A stretch of 64,000 nt of DNA from Cordia subcordata. Taxonomy: Eukaryota; Streptophyta; Magnoliopsida; Boraginales; Cordiaceae. Shown here one piece after another: positions 1-12,637 of this stretch. The position numbers were made by a program, and so were the translations under genes. The notes under the pieces are model-generated. The model did no database searches, was not told the origin of the DNA, and saw nothing but the letters and a program-made list of their open reading frames with translations. The stretch lies in NCBI GenBank assembly GCA_028554755.1, contig JAPTOF010000007.1:12137001-12201000 (forward strand), read 5' to 3'. Position 1 is the first letter of the stretch. Each line of letters begins with the position of its first letter.

Positions 1-290
1 TGTTAGCATCCCTATAGATCGCTTGATTCCCCTATCACATACTACACACACCACATTTTATTTCCTTGTTCTTAGATTAGTTTTACTTTTCTCGAGCTCC
101 CTTTAAACCAAAAACCCCAAAAACATCGTAGTTAGGACCTCAACATGTAGCTTTTTGGACGCACTTATCTTAGGACACCATACACGTTAGGCCTTCCCGT
201 GGATTCGACCCCCTGCTGGCACACACTGTACTACACATGCCCCATGCGCTTGTGGGCTATTTAGGCTTGTGCCGTGAGATAGCGCTCAAG

Positions 291-320
291 CTATTGGCGC
301 AGTTTTTGGGGCGGTAACGG
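291..320 (+). other. Decayed tRNA-Asp-type primer-binding site, unit 1
   Basis: The sequence ggcgcagtttttggggcgg sits where the LTR end meets the leader. It resembles the tRNA-Asp PBS of Athila-like elements (ggcgccgttgccggggagg) with several substitutions. The same region recurs in unit 2 at about 2601-2630. This is inferred from position and from the better-preserved PBS in element E at 48073. Confidence 0.5.
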
Positions 321-456
321 TTGTTTAGTTTCCTTGTTTTTTGTGTGCTTTAGCTTGTTACGTGTTGTTTTATCTTTTGCTTTCATGTTTTCCTTATTTT
401 GATTAATTAAAAAAATTGTTAAGTATTATGAAGAGGTTTACTTGTGTCAATTAATC

Positions 457-1926
457 ATGAATGATCCTAATGGATCATGGTTGTCATTTGTGTCCTCTTC
501 CCCACCACCCGAACATGTTCCAATTACTAGTTTAATGCATCCAACTGCTTTCTGTCCCCATGACAATTCCCCATCTAGGGCTAGTGCTAACTATAACCCT
601 TATAGTCAAGCATCATCTCATATATCTTCATTTAGAAATCATGACTATAGGGATGCATATTCTTATTATTGCAATCTATGTGGAAGCCGTGCTTATGATC
701 CCAATACTTGCCCTACTTTCTACCCTTATCCCTAATTCAATGCTACGCCCTATACCCTTAGCAATCATATGCCCATGCTTGCATCTTCATCCTATTATCA
801 TGATTCTAGGGAGCAACAACATGCATCTTCATATTGTGATCAACATGACTCTTCAAATTTTCAACCTCATTGCTTTGAAAATCCATCTCCTATACCTTTA
901 TTTCTTACCTAAACTTCCGTCGAGTTTTATAGTAGTTGTGCTTAAAGTAACCCCAATCAAGATATTTACCATTTTCACTTGGTTGAACCCTCTTCCATTA
1001 TGTCATTATTCTTCGAGCAATTAGATTAAATGCTTGAGGATTCCCAATCTCTCCTCTAATCCAATCAAGAGAAATAAGAGAGTTTGACATGAGACACCAA
1101 ATCTGTAGGTGAGCACTTGAAGAGAATGGTTGAGAGTATACAACTCATGAGCGAGAATGTTGAAATACCTTTAGAACAAGTTGACAGGATAGAGATGAGA
1201 CCTAACGTTGAGGTGACTAGGGGTGAAGAAGATGATGTATTAGAGAGACAATTTGAAGGGGAGGTTGATGGAGAGATAACTTCATGTAGTGAGGATGAGG
1301 AGGAGCTCAATGACAATTTGGTTCTTGACAATTCTTATGGGTATGTTTCAGAGAAAGTAGAACCCTATCCTCCAATGCTTTCAATGTCCTCCATTGAGTC
1401 GCATAAGTCTATCCTTTCTTCTTATCCCACACTTCACACACACTTAGAGGTTGAGTCTCATGATCATAGCCCTCATTTGGATTTCGAGTCTATATTAGGG
1501 AGTATAGGGTACACACTTCCCTTGAACATTCATGCATCCATGACCCAAAATCCTTTCAGTCTCCATTTTCCTCTCTATGCGTGCCTTCCCCATGTGAAAA
1601 GCTTGATGGTGAGATGTTACCCACTAGCGATGAATGTATAGATAGATTTAAAGAGACTTTAGCTAGTGAAGGTTTAAAGTCATCTATTGGGGAAAACAAG
1701 ACATCAATTTCGGAGGTTTTAGATGATAAGTCTCTTGGAGTTAAAAATCATGGTGTTGAGGAGAATAGCAACTCTAAGAAGACACATAAGAAAGCGATCT
1801 ATGGGTCTTTTTGAATGTTCGATGAATCATTGATCGAAATAGAGCCCATCAAGATCACATCCACCCTTCGTGAGGAGTTAGAATGTCCTAGACTTGAACA
1901 TGTTATATCTTGCGAAAAGGAATAGT
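457..1926 (+). pseudogene. Unknown CCHC-type protein of a pol-less gypsy family (unit 1 copy, broken)
   Basis: I do not recognise this protein by name. The reading frame opens at ATG 457 and can be followed with several stops and frameshifts to about 1926. Near its start (670-711) is a zinc-knuckle relic, CNLCGSRAYDPNTC, with spacing C-X2-C-X4-H-X4-C but Tyr in place of the histidine. A first knuckle, seen in the sister copies, has lost its cysteine half here through a small deletion. The middle is acidic (stretches of Glu and Asp at about 1117-1330). The last part (about 1620-1850) is the module also found in elements B and E, ending in a basic KKTHKK stretch. It corresponds by position to gag plus linker of a gypsy element. 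No protease, RT or integrase motifs are visible. It is a decayed copy. Confidence 0.6.
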
Positions 1927-2766
1927 GTAGTACTTCGTCATCCCTTGCCCTACTTTTTCCGAGAGTTGTTCCAACCCCCCATCCTATTCCGTTGAGTCTC
2001 CCTCTTTAGAGCTCACGTTTGTATGTCTTGGCTTTAAATCCAGCCAACGGTTTAGACGTTAGGGTTAGATCGATCTAAGTCACCTAGAATCCTAACTAGC
2101 TAACCCTATGCCCCTAAGTCATAAAGACCATACGCCGTGGCTCTAGGGGTTGACGCCTAGAGACGGATTCGCATTGAGTCTTAAGGTGTAATTAGGAGGT
2201 TAATTAGTCGACTAGGTAGGAGCAACTGAGTTTAATCCATCAAGTAATCCTAACAATAAGTAGTAATCACTTATTTGTAAGCCGGAATCACTCTATTCCA
2301 CATTTCCACGTGTTAGCATCCCCTTAGATCGCTTGATTCCCCCATCATACACCATACACACCACCTTTTATTTCCTTGTTCTTAGATTAGGTTTACTTTT
2401 CTCGAGCTCCCTTTAAACCAAAAACCCCAAAGACATCGTAGTTAGGACCTCAACATGTAGCTTTTTGGACGCACTTATCTTAGGACACCATACACGTTAG
2501 GCCTTCCCGTGGATTCGACCCCCTGCTGCCACACACTGTACTACACACGTCCCGTGCGCTTATGGGCTATTTAGGCTTGTGTCGTGAGATAGCGCTCAAG
2601 TTATTGGCGTAGTTTTTGGGGCGGTAACGGTTGTTTAGTTTCCTTGTTTTTTGTGTGCCGTAGCCTGTTACGTGTTGCTTTATCTTTTGCTTTCATGTTT
2701 TCCTTATTTTGATTAATTAAAAAAATTGTTAAGTATTATGAAGAGGTTTACTTGTGTCAATTAATC

Positions 2767-4232
2767 ATGAAAGATCCTAATGGATCATGTTGTCATTTGT
2801 GTCCTCTTCCTTACCACCTGAACATGTTCCAATTGCATGTCATGATTATGGAAGTTTAATGCATCCAACTGCTTTCTGTCCCCATGACAATTCCCCATCT
2901 AGGGCTAGTGCTAACTATAACCCTTATAGTCAAGCATCATCTCATATATCGTCATTTAGAAATCATGACTATAGGGATGCATATTCTTATTATTGCAATC
3001 TATGTGGAAGCCGTGCTCATGATTCCAATACTTGCCCTACCTTCTACCTTTATCTCCGATTGCATGCTACGCTCTATGCCCCTTGCAATCATATGCCTAT
3101 GCATGCATCTTCATCCTATTATCATGATTCTAGGGAGCAACATCACGCATCTTCATATTGTGATCAAGATGACTCTTCATATTTTCAACCTCATGGCTTT
3201 GAAAATCGATCTCCCATACCATTATTTCCTACCCAAACTTCTGTCGACTTTTATCATGGTTGTGCTTATAGTGACCCCAATCAAGATATCTACCATTTTC
3301 ACTTGGTTAAACTCTCTTCTGTTATGTCATTATTCTCAGAGCAATTAGATCAAATGCTTGAGCAATCCCAATCTCTCCTCCAATCCAATCAAGAGGAACT
3401 TGAGAGTTTGAAATGATACACCAAATCTGTAGGTGAGCACTTGAAGAGAATGGTTGAGAGTGTGCAACTCATAAGCGAGATTGGTGAAATACCTTTAGAA
3501 CAAGTTGATGGGATACAGATGAGACCTAACATTGAGGTGACTAGGGGTGGAAAAGATGATGTATTGGAGAGACTATTAGAAAGAGAGGTTGATTGAGAGA
3601 TAACATCATGTAGTAAGAATGAAGATGAGCTTAATCACAATTTGGTTTTTGAAAATTCTTATGGGTATGTTTTAGAGAAAGTAGAACCCTATCCTTCTAT
3701 GCTTTCAACGTCCTCCATTGAGTCTCATAAGCCTATCCTTTCTTCTCATCCCATACTTCACACACACTTAGAGGTTGAGTCTCATGATTATAACCCTCAT
3801 TTGCATTTCGAGTCTATATTTAAGGAGTCTAGGGTACACACCTCCCTTGAGCATTCATGTGTCCATGACCCAAAATCCTTTGAGTCCCTATTGTCCTCTT
3901 TATGTGTGCCTTCCCTATGTGAAAAGCATGATGGTGAGATGTTACCCACTAGCGATGAATGTATAGGTGGATTTAAAAATTCTTTCGCTAGTGAAGGTTT
4001 AAAGTCATCTATTGGGGAAAACAAGACATCAATTTCAGAGGTTTTCGATGATAAGTCTCTTGGAGTTAAGAGTAATGGTGTTGAGGAGAATAGTAACTCT
4101 AAGAAGACAAATAAGAAAGAAATTGGTGTGTTTGGAAGAACGATCTATAGGTCTTTTTGGATATTCAATGAATCGTTGATGGAAATAGAGCCCATTAAGA
4201 TCGAATCCAACCTTCATGAGGAGTTAGAATGA
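2767..4232 (+). pseudogene. Unknown CCHC-type protein of a pol-less gypsy family (unit 2 copy, broken)
   Basis: This is the second copy of the protein in the tandem array. The start region is frameshifted: the frame from ATG 2767 shifts after about 20 bases, and a long frame then runs from 2787 to 3416. The first zinc knuckle at 2838-2879 reads CHDYGSLMHPTAFC, with the second cysteine changed to Tyr. The second knuckle at about 2994-3035, CNLCGSRAHDSNTC, keeps all four ligands. After stops near 3414 and 3594 a second long frame (3642-4232) carries the C-terminal module, with SDECIGGF near 3950 and a KKTNKKEI stretch near 4105. The role is unknown. Nucleocapsid-like RNA binding is a reasonable inference from two CCHC knuckles in a retroelement internal region. 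Confidence 0.6.
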
Positions 4233-4941
4233 CCTAGGCTTGAACATGTTATATCTTTTGTAAAGAAAGAGTGTAGTACTTCATCATCCCTTGCCCTTGC
4301 CCTTCCTTCTTCAAGAGTTGTTCCAACCCCCAACCCTATTCCATTGAGTCTCCCTCTTTGGAGCTCACGTTTATAGGTCTAGGCTATAAATCCAACCAAT
4401 GGCTTAGACGCTAGGGTTAGATCGATCTAAGTCACCTAGTATCCTAACTAGCTAACCCTATGGCCCTAAGTCATAAATATGCCGTGGCTCTAGGGGTTGA
4501 CACCTAGGGACGGATTCACACTGAGTCTTAAGGTGTAATTAAGAGGTTAATTAAGAGACTAGGTAAGAGCAACTGAGTTTAATCTGTCAAGCAACCCTAA
4601 CAATAAGTAGCAATCTCCCATTTGCAAGCTGGAATCACCCTATTCCCCATTTCCACGTGTTAGCATCCCCTTAGATTGCTTGATTCCCCCATCATACACC
4701 ACGCACATTGCCTTTTTATTTTCTCATTCTTAAATTAGGTTTACTTTTCCCGAGCTCACTTTAAACCAAAAACCCCAAAAACATTGTAGTTAGGACCTCA
4801 ACATGTAGCTTTTTGGACGCACTTAGCTTTGGACACCATGCACATTAGGCCTCCCTATGGATTCGACCCTACACTCGCACATGCTGTACTACACACGTTC
4901 CATGCACTTACTGGCTATTTAGGCTTGTGCTGCGAGATAGC

Positions 4942-5797
4942 GACTAGAGTTTTTTATTCCTTTATCGATCATTGTGTTGGCTATTATAATTGACTCTATT
5001 GGTTGATGAATATGAGTAGCATTATGGGGAAGTGAATGGAATGGATAAAAAATCGAGTCTTTGAAGGGATGCCCTTGGAAGTTGTGAGGAGTGAGAACCT
5101 TTAAAAATGACCCTTGTAGCCACCCCATAGCTTGGTAGTAAAAAGTGTTGAAAAAGGTTGTTGATGTGAATGCCCCTTCCTTGATTAGTTCTTTTTTATG
5201 TGTCTAAGCCTTTCTTTTTCTTTACTTTTTGTATGAATACAATGCAAAGTATGAAAAACTCAAAAAAATTGGAAAAGCCAAAAAGGTGCAAAAAGATGAA
5301 AAAGATTGAAAATGTAAAAAAAAATGGAAAAGAGAAAAGAAAAACCAAATGCACCAAAAAGTTTTATGAATAAGTGCATAAGTGACACAAAGTCAACTTA
5401 GTATATGTTATCATCTTTGTAGATATGTTAATAAGGCTTTTTATAAGCCATTGTGTTTGTATATTCTCTCTCTTCTTATCTTTGAGGCTTTGTGCATGTT
5501 GGGGAGGCCATGTTAGTTGAGGGGGCATGAAATATCAATATCCTGAATGTGTGAGTTAGAATTCTAGGCTTGTGATGGATTGGCTACTTAGGAAATTCAC
5601 ACGTGGAATGAGGCCCCTTATGAGTAGAGGAAGGATCTAAAGAGACTTAGGGATTTCTCCACAATAGGAATGCTCCCTTCATGCTTCCTAGACTAACCAT
5701 GATGGCTAGTCAAACCCTTAGGTAACCCTCTATATCAACCTAGAAATAAACTTAAGAATGGGTTTGCTTAGGGACAAGCAAGGAAAAGGTTTGGAGG
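4942..5797 (+). other. 3' internal non-coding region of the left pol-less element
   Basis: This region matches the 3' internal segments of the other gypsy elements here (14400-15241, 22860-23651, 50830-51632, and the reverse strand of 32144-33000). It includes an A-rich tract at 5255-5345 made of variants of gaaaaaggcaaaaaggtgc. It ends in a polypurine tract (aaggaaaaggtttggagg) abutting the LTR at 5798. I see no gene in it. It joins the truncated third repeat unit at 4941/4942, so the middle of the element was lost. Confidence 0.7.
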
Positions 5798-7627
5798 TGT
5801 TGATGTTTTGTGTTTTTGTGTGTGCTTGCATGATATTCCTTCTTGATTTTAGAGGTGTTAAGTGCCTATGAAGATGCATTAGTGTAGTACTTATGCTAAG
5901 AATAGGCTTAAGCATAGACAATTATACATAGTTGAGTTAAAGAGACAAATGCTACACTAATTGCTTGCTTTCAATAATTTAGGTGAACTTTGGACTAAGA
6001 TCGAGATTGGACGTTGATGGGTGATGAGAATGAAAGATGCACGGGTCGAGAGGAGAAGATCGAAGGCTGAAAAGACAAAGAATAGAGGAAGAAAAGTCAG
6101 CCAGACAACCAAGAAGAAAAGTCAGTCAACTGACTAGGTTGACTGACCGCTCCAGAAAGCAACCACAAATTGCCAGTTGAATTCCTTCTTCAAGCCCGGT
6201 CGACTGACCACTCTAGAGAGCTACCAGAGAAAAAGCCGGTTGACTACCCCTCCAAAACTAGTCGACCAGCTAGGTCGATCGGCAGTACAATGAAAATTAT
6301 AAATAGAGCCCGAATTTTACAGAAGAAAGGAAGACTTTAGACCCAACAAACACACACTTCACACCTAAAACCTCACACACTTAACCATAGTTTTTACCCA
6401 CCTCACACACACTCTTTCACACATTTATCACCTTGAATCAAGTTTGACTTTGAGGGTTTCAAACATTTGGATGCAAGTTTGCTCAAAAGCTTTGTATAAG
6501 ACTACCTAGAATGAAAGGGAAGATTCATAATCTCTCTTTCATTCTATTTTCTATCATGATTGAGTAGAGTTGTGTAAGGTGATTTAGCTTATGTAATGGG
6601 TTAACTATATACTCTTATGATATAGGATTTGATGGCTTAATATATGCATGTTTTGATTTTCTTGTTCAAATGGTTATTTTCTCATTCATGTCTAAGTGTT
6701 TGATAAAATGCCTAAATGAGTAACATGTGTATAAATTGAAGTCTATTTGCTACTAAACACAACTAATCCATGCTATAATCATGTCATGTGTTTATAAGTG
6801 GATGCTATGAAGTAAGTAATGCTTATATTCATGTCTATATGTATGTTTACATACCTAGTAATGAATATGACTTCAATAACGCATACATGTTGGTTCTTAA
6901 TCAATTCTAATGATGTAATCTGAGCATGACAATGTTTGGTAGTCGAATAGATCCCATTATTCATAAATACTATGGCCTAGAACATGTATAAATATGCTAA
7001 TAAAGTTGAATTCCACCGTTGTGACCTCAGAATGATGGCATATAATTTACAGCTAGCCTAGGTCGAGTCTCCTTTGGCTTTAAATCCAGCCAATGGTTTA
7101 GGTACTAGGGTAGGTTTCTTCCAAGTCACCTAAGGAGCTAGTTAGTCACTCTTAAGGCCTTAGGTCATAACGACCATGCCGTAGCTCTAGGAGGCGCCAC
7201 TTAGGGACGGACCCACACCGAGTCCTAGAGGAAATTAGGACACTAATTAGCAACCTCGCTAAGAGCAATCACTATAGTAAACCATCATCCTTTAATCCCA
7301 TAGCATTTGAGTATAGAATCACCCATTCATAGATCGAAGTCACCCTAACACCTTTGCATTTGTTAGTTCCCTCTAGATTAGCTTGTTTCCCCGCTTCCCA
7401 TTCTTATAGTGTAGTTTTATTTTCTTGCTCCCGAGCTCCCGTTAATCCAAAATCCCAAACATATGCTTAATATAGGCTTTCTTTTCTACACATTTAGGAC
7501 ACACGAGCACAGAATCCACTCTACCAACCAGCCTCCCCGTTGTTCGACACCCGTCCTCGCACACATTTTACTACACCGATCCACGCGCTTACAAGTCTTT
7601 AGAGCTTGCACTCGAAAGGTCACATCA
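5798..7627 (+). mobile_element. 3' LTR of the left gypsy-type element
   Basis: This LTR is about 1.83 kb, starting TGTTGATG directly after a purine-rich tract and ending CACATCA at 7627, so it has TG...CA ends. A cluster of GTCGAC/GACTGAC-like palindromes lies at 6115-6290. It is followed at about 6298 by tataaatag, the likely TATA box, so U3 ends there. Downstream are the recurrent motif ggctttaaatccagccaatg (near 7077) and gggacggacccacaccgagt (near 7204), found in every gypsy LTR here except F. The matching 5' LTR lies outside the window or has been rearranged into the tandem array. Confidence 0.8.
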
Positions 7628-8836
7628 GATTCATTACAATGTTCTTGCCTATCTTACAAGTTAGAATTTTCAAAGTTTTCCCAGTGTCTTCTCCAAGGTT
7701 CTTAACCCTAAATGTTTATTATAGAAACCCCTTGTAGTTCAACTACCTATCATTATTTTATTGGGTGATTGTTGTTCACATTAACTCACTTGGTTTCATG
7801 GTATATCATGTGTTGAACCCTACAAATTTAAAGAGTTGAGAAGTCTACATTTCTCTAAAACTATACCACTTTTGTTAACTTCACCCTAAGTGTTGATTTA
7901 ATGATTCATTATATTTGCCTTGTCAATTTTGTGATCGTCTTCATATTGAGATTCAACCTCAATTGCAAATCCCGTATTCATTGAGCTAGATACTATTGCT
8001 TCTACCAATAACTAAATGATGACTGTTTAGTTTCATTTTGGTAAATGGTACACTCCTTGTTGATCGATTAATGATGTAAAGCATTATTTACTCCATATTC
8101 ATTTATATGTATACCATTCTTTCGTGATATACTGCAATCATTTGTTTAAATGCCTCAACTACTATTGCTTAATTCTTCATTCTATCATGCCAAGTTTACA
8201 TTAGTAATTCTCAATGTCGTTTGGATATCTTTATTTTAAGGATAACACTACCATTTGAAAATTGTTGACAATCTATTTATTTTTCTATTGCGACCAAGCA
8301 CATAAACAAAAGGATGCATATACTTGAAGAGCTCCTTCTACCTTGATCTTGTCTTTTGTTCCATGTCAAGTTTAAATTGCACTTTTTTATACTCTTTATG
8401 TGTTGTGAAGATATTGTTGCAATCCTCTTTCCTTCATTATTCAAAAAGCAAGTCTTGCCTTACTATTCTTTCTAAATATTGGAGTTGTCACCTTACTTCA
8501 ATCTTTTGTTGCATATTGCTATTTGTTTCTTTTCTCATCTCTCTTTGCCAATTAACTGACTATTTGTACCTCTTACCTCTTGAATTCTTCAAGTCTTATC
8601 TTAATCACTTATTGCACATGACTATCTTGTAAAGCCTTGATTCTTTTGATCTCCAATCCATTCTTATATTATATCATTTTACCCATCTTTGCCTTATAAT
8701 TGATTACTGAATGCCCATGTATTTCGGTGTCTATCACATTTATTGGCATTCTCCTTCCTATTCTCATAATGCCTAATGACCCATTCTTTAAATTGTGCAA
8801 GTGAAATTTAGGTTGTTGGCTGAAAACAAGACATTA
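7628..8836. other. AT-rich stretch without recognisable gene
   Basis: I see no coding signal, RNA gene or clear transposon end here. The ORFs present are short, hydrophobic and T-rich (for example at 8324-8632), as expected by chance in such composition. It could be an old transposon body or intergenic DNA. Confidence 0.5.
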
Positions 8837-8981
8837 GGTTGTCCACTATCGAAAATTAGAAATTGGGTTATCCACTGCCGAAAATTGGACAATAGGCTAT
8901 CCGCTACGAAAAACAGGACATCAGATTGTTCACTATCGAAAAATGTATACTAAGCTACTCACTACCAAAAAGTGAGAAAAG
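8837..8981 (+). repeat. Five 29-bp tandem repeats
   Basis: Units start at 8837, 8866, 8895, 8924 and 8953, all exactly 29 bp apart. The best-conserved core is tccactatcgaaaa (variants tccactgccgaaaa, tccgctacgaaaaa, ttcactatcgaaaa, ctcactaccaaaaa). A degenerate further unit may precede at about 8811. Unit length is conserved while the sequence has drifted, pointing to an old array. The function is unknown. Confidence 0.8.
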
Positions 8982-10884
8982 TTTTTCATTGTTGCATTTA
9001 GCCACTACAATTTTCATTTATTGTTTCTTTTCTATTATTATTATTTCCTTTTTATTATAGTAATAGTTATTGAATGATAGTGAATTGTACCATTTATCTC
9101 AGCGTTCGCTGTTACTGCTTGAAGTACAAGCATTGGTTACTTTTTTGAGGTATTATTGATTTGTTATCTTATCATTATAGATCCACTTCTGATGATCAAT
9201 GAAGAATATTTCTCATCTTGTACTATAATGTCATTGTCACTATCTATCGCTTGAGTAATGAACCTCTTTGTCTTTTTGACAACAAAGGATTATGGTCCTT
9301 TATCTATTGTGATTGCATCTTATTTCATTACTTCTTTTTAGATACCTTTACTATTTATCATCTTATAATGTTTCTTAGAGAAGATCCCCTTCTTATTGAG
9401 CTTTGTTCGCTCACCTTTTTTGCCCTCTCACTATTTTCTTTATAGATAGATACTTTTAAGGGGAGAGATGATGGAAGTATCAGTCATGCCTTTGGTTTCT
9501 AAAGGAGACAGGTTGTGTAATGACTAAGAGAGTTAGTTCTTGTGCTAGTTAAATATTATTGGAAAGTTAAGTCTTTTCCATGTGTATTGCATTGCATGAT
9601 AAATCATGGTTTTAGAGTTTATTTGTTCTTATTTGGGACTAAATATGCCTTGCATGTTTGAGGGGTTTAATTCCTCTTGGGCCTGTAGCATTTGCATTCC
9701 TAAATACTAAGCTATTTTATATTGGGGGCGTGACATATTCATTCACAAGATTTAATTGTTTGGACTCGTACTTCCACATCTCTTAACTTTTTGTCACAAT
9801 TTTTGAACAATCTATTCACAAATAGTAGATTAATTGTTCATAATATATATTCTGCTCGGTAGCAAATCATACTGTCTTTTCACAGTCCATATACTAATTA
9901 TTTAGTACATTTTATGCCCCACATTCCCTAAACTAGTTGTTCATAAATACACTAGTTGTTCTCAATACATATTATGTCATTTATACACTGTAGACTATTT
10001 GTTTACAACCTGTGTTCAATTAGCTGGGGTGCATGATAGTCATAGGGTGCATAACAATACGAGGTGCATTGCATTATTTGTTTAACACAAATTTGTCTAC
10101 ACTTTATAGTAGTATGTTCAACAATAATATCTTCAATGCTTATCAGTTTATTTATTAGTTTTATGCTCTTGTATTCAATGACAATTTGGTTTATCACTAG
10201 GTTGATTAGGTTCCATATGAGAGGTTATCACCCTAACTATCCTAAACGCTTCGCAATCAAGTCCAGATGAAATTTTCTTGTGTGTCGCTTATAAACTTTA
10301 ATTGATTAGGGTACCATCAGATTGATTTTTGTCCCAAATAATTAGGCAATGAGTTGATCTCTATTCCTATTTATATAACTTTATCATTGAAACTTCAAAC
10401 TCAAAAACAGACTTGGCCAAAAAGCAAAGATTAAAGGAAAGAGCTCGATCTATATGTCAGACTTTAAAACAAGAAACAGAATTTGGTTGTTCTTGAAGGG
10501 CAAGACGTTATCCATTCGTTCTTTGTCCAAAGTTGTTTAAATAGATTTGCTTTCCTGTTTATTATTCCAAATTTCATTTTGCACCTCCTTTGCTTTCTTT
10601 TTTTTTATTTTCATATTTTAATTTCATAATTTTGTTGATGAAAAAGGGCAAGAAGCAGATGAAATTAGGCAAGTTGGAAGCCAATGCTTAAGTGTAGGGT
10701 GAGGTCATGCTATTGCACAAGATGGTACAAATTTCTTTCTTTTCTTTTCCATTTTTATGACTTCATAATTCTTTTATTTCTTTTAACTTCTTTTGCTTTG
10801 TGGATCAAAATGGGAAGGAAATGAAAACTACTTCTTATGTTTAGGAGCAAGCTCAAGCTAGAGCCAGAATAGGCTCTTTTACAA
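8982..10884. other. AT-rich stretch without recognisable gene; possible retroelement scraps
   Basis: No gene is recognised. At about 9455-9480 there is the phrase aaggggagagatgatggaag, and at 9725 gggggcgtgaca. Both resemble ends of decayed gypsy LTRs, but I cannot pair them with a second copy, so this stays a weak hint. The rest is T-rich low-complexity sequence. Confidence 0.35.
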
Positions 10885-12637
10885 GATGGGATCTTTTATA
10901 ATCCCAAGAAGCATAAAGTGTTGATAAGCACTTATGCTAAATATCTAGAAGAAGATATAATAATCCAAAAGACACCAGAATCTGGAGTAACTCTAGAGGA
11001 GATTACTCAAGAATCTCCAAGTACACTTACAACAAGTAGAGATTACTCAAGAATCTCCTAGTACACTTACAACCAGTTTAAACAAGGAAGAAGCAAATTA
11101 TTTTAGTTGCCCTAGAGCCTCGTCATAGTGAAAGGATGCTAAGGCAACTTGATAGGTACTATGGAGTGTCATTTTAAACTAATTTAGAGGATTAGGTGCA
11201 GGACCCTTCTAGTTATGATGAAGTAGTTACAAATGTAATGCCAGCTAATGGCGTAAGGCAATGGATTCGAAACTAGAATCAATGTACTCTAATAAAGTCT
11301 GGGAACTTGTAAAAGCACCCAAAAGAGTTAAACCTATAGGTTGCAAGTGGGTCTACAAGAGAAAAAGAGGACCTGATGGAAAAGTGGAAACCTTTAAATC
11401 TAGGTTAGTGGCAAAGGGTAATACTCAGAAAGAAGGGATCGATTATGAGAAAACCTTTTCATCAGTAGCTATGCTAAAATCCATTAGAATACTTCTTACC
11501 ATCGCATGTCACTATGACTACAAGATATAGCAGATAAATGTCAAGACAGGTTTCCTTAATGGGGAGCTTGACGAGACCATTTATATGACTTAACCAAATA
11601 GATACATTTCCAAAGACCAAGAACATATGCTTAGTAAGCTAAAGAAGTTCATTATGCGCTTAAGTAGGCATCTCATGCATGGAACATCAAGTTTGATCAT
11701 GCGGTCAAATCTTTTGGCTGTGATCAAAATGTTGATAACTTATGTGTCTATAAGAAATGTAATGGAAATGCTGTAGCTTTCTTAGTGTTGTATGTGGATG
11801 ATATCCTACTCATTGGTAATGATATGGGTATGCTAATATGTATAAAGGTTTGGCTATCAACTCAATTTCAAATGAAGGATTTGGGTGAAGCTAGCTATGT
11901 TCTAGGGATCAAGCTTCTACGAGATTGCAAAAACAAGGGGCTAGCATTATCCCAAACTCCCTATATTGAGAAATTGGTAGTCAAGTATAGCATGGTAAAT
12001 TCCAAGGAGGGTTTGTTACATTCTGGACATGGAATCATTCTATCTCGAGATCAGTGTCTTAAGACACATAAAAAGATACAATATATGAAGAAGATGCCAT
12101 ATGTTTATGAAGAAGATACCATATGTTTTGGTAGTAGGTAGTCTCATGTATGCTATGTTGTGTACTAGATCAGATATCTATTTCACTGTTGGCTTAGTTA
12201 GCAAACATCAGTCAAATCCTGGACCATAGCACTGGATTATTGTCAGGCACATTATTAAGTATCTTCAGAGAATGAAAGACTATGTGCTAAAGTATTGTGC
12301 AGATGATGTGTTACCATTGGCCTATACAAACTCAGATTTCCAGTCTAACAAAGATTCCATGAAGTTTACTTCTAGTTACTATCAGGTGGAGCAGTTTCAT
12401 AGAGAAGCGTGAAGCAAAATTACATTGTTGATTCCACCATGGAAGTAGAGTATGTAGCAGTATTTGAAGCTGCGAGCTGTCTGATTTAGAAGTTGTACTT
12501 GCTATCCAGAGGCCTATAGTATTACTGTGACAATACTACTACTATAGCACAGTGCAAGGAGCCTAGAAATCATAAAAATGGAAGCACTTTGAAAAGAAAT
12601 ATCACTTGATTTATGAATTCAATCAGACAGAGATAGG
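10885..12637 (+). pseudogene. Copia (Ty1) polyprotein remnant: integrase tail, reverse transcriptase, RNase H
   Basis: The frame opens inside the integrase C-terminus (YNPKKHKVLISTYAKYLEED near 10900). It passes through a tandem-duplicated linker into the RT. The fingers region KVWELVKAPKRVKPIGCKWV is at 11297-11356 and the catalytic box YVDD is at 11791-11802, followed by LLIGND. The connection and RNase H follow in several frames, with SLMYAMLCTRSDI near 12140 and the dispersed RNase H text to about 12630. Stops and frameshifts occur throughout, so it is dead. It has no gag and no LTR in the window. At about 12630-12638 it runs into an unrelated gypsy integrase, marking an insertion or deletion junction. 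Confidence 0.85.
10999..11078 (+). repeat. 40-bp direct tandem duplication in the copia remnant
   Basis: Two copies of a 40-bp segment beginning gagattactcaagaatctcc lie back to back (10999-11038 and 11039-11078) with a few differences. Forty is not a multiple of three, so the duplication itself shifts the reading frame of the copia polyprotein. Confidence 0.8.

Larger units (their letters stand above)
1..4941 (+). repeat. 2.3-kb tandem array derived from a pol-less gypsy element
   Basis: Two long units (1-2310 and 2311-4657) and the first 284 bases of a third (4658-4941) follow head to tail. Each starts at the motif tgttagcatcc and runs through the end of an LTR, a decayed primer-binding site, a leader and a broken ORF, then back into LTR sequence. 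The internal-to-LTR junction (near 2022 and near 4372) falls at the same point in both units: after gagctcacgttt the text jumps to the LTR motif ggctttaaatccagcc or its variant. A shared novel junction means the units were duplicated after one rearrangement, rather than being separate insertions. The units look roughly 90-95% alike by eye. Unit 3 breaks off at 4941, where 3' internal sequence of the same family begins. Confidence 0.85.

Noticed and set aside
560..1024. 154-codon frame overlapping the CCHC protein in units 1 and 2
   Set aside because: It is an out-of-frame shadow of the CCHC frame. It is seen in all copies because the DNA is similar, and has Ile/Leu-rich composition with no domain.
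8324..8632. 102-codon Leu/Ser/Phe-rich ORF as a gene
   Set aside because: Low-complexity T-rich strand; the frame has no recognisable motif.
8837..8981. 29-bp repeats as a CRISPR array
   Set aside because: The units abut without spacers, have drifted strongly, and the DNA is plant nuclear; no cas genes.
9455..9740. Gypsy LTR between 9455 and 9740
   Set aside because: Only two suggestive phrases, no paired copy, no PBS and no polypurine tract. Kept only as a hint.
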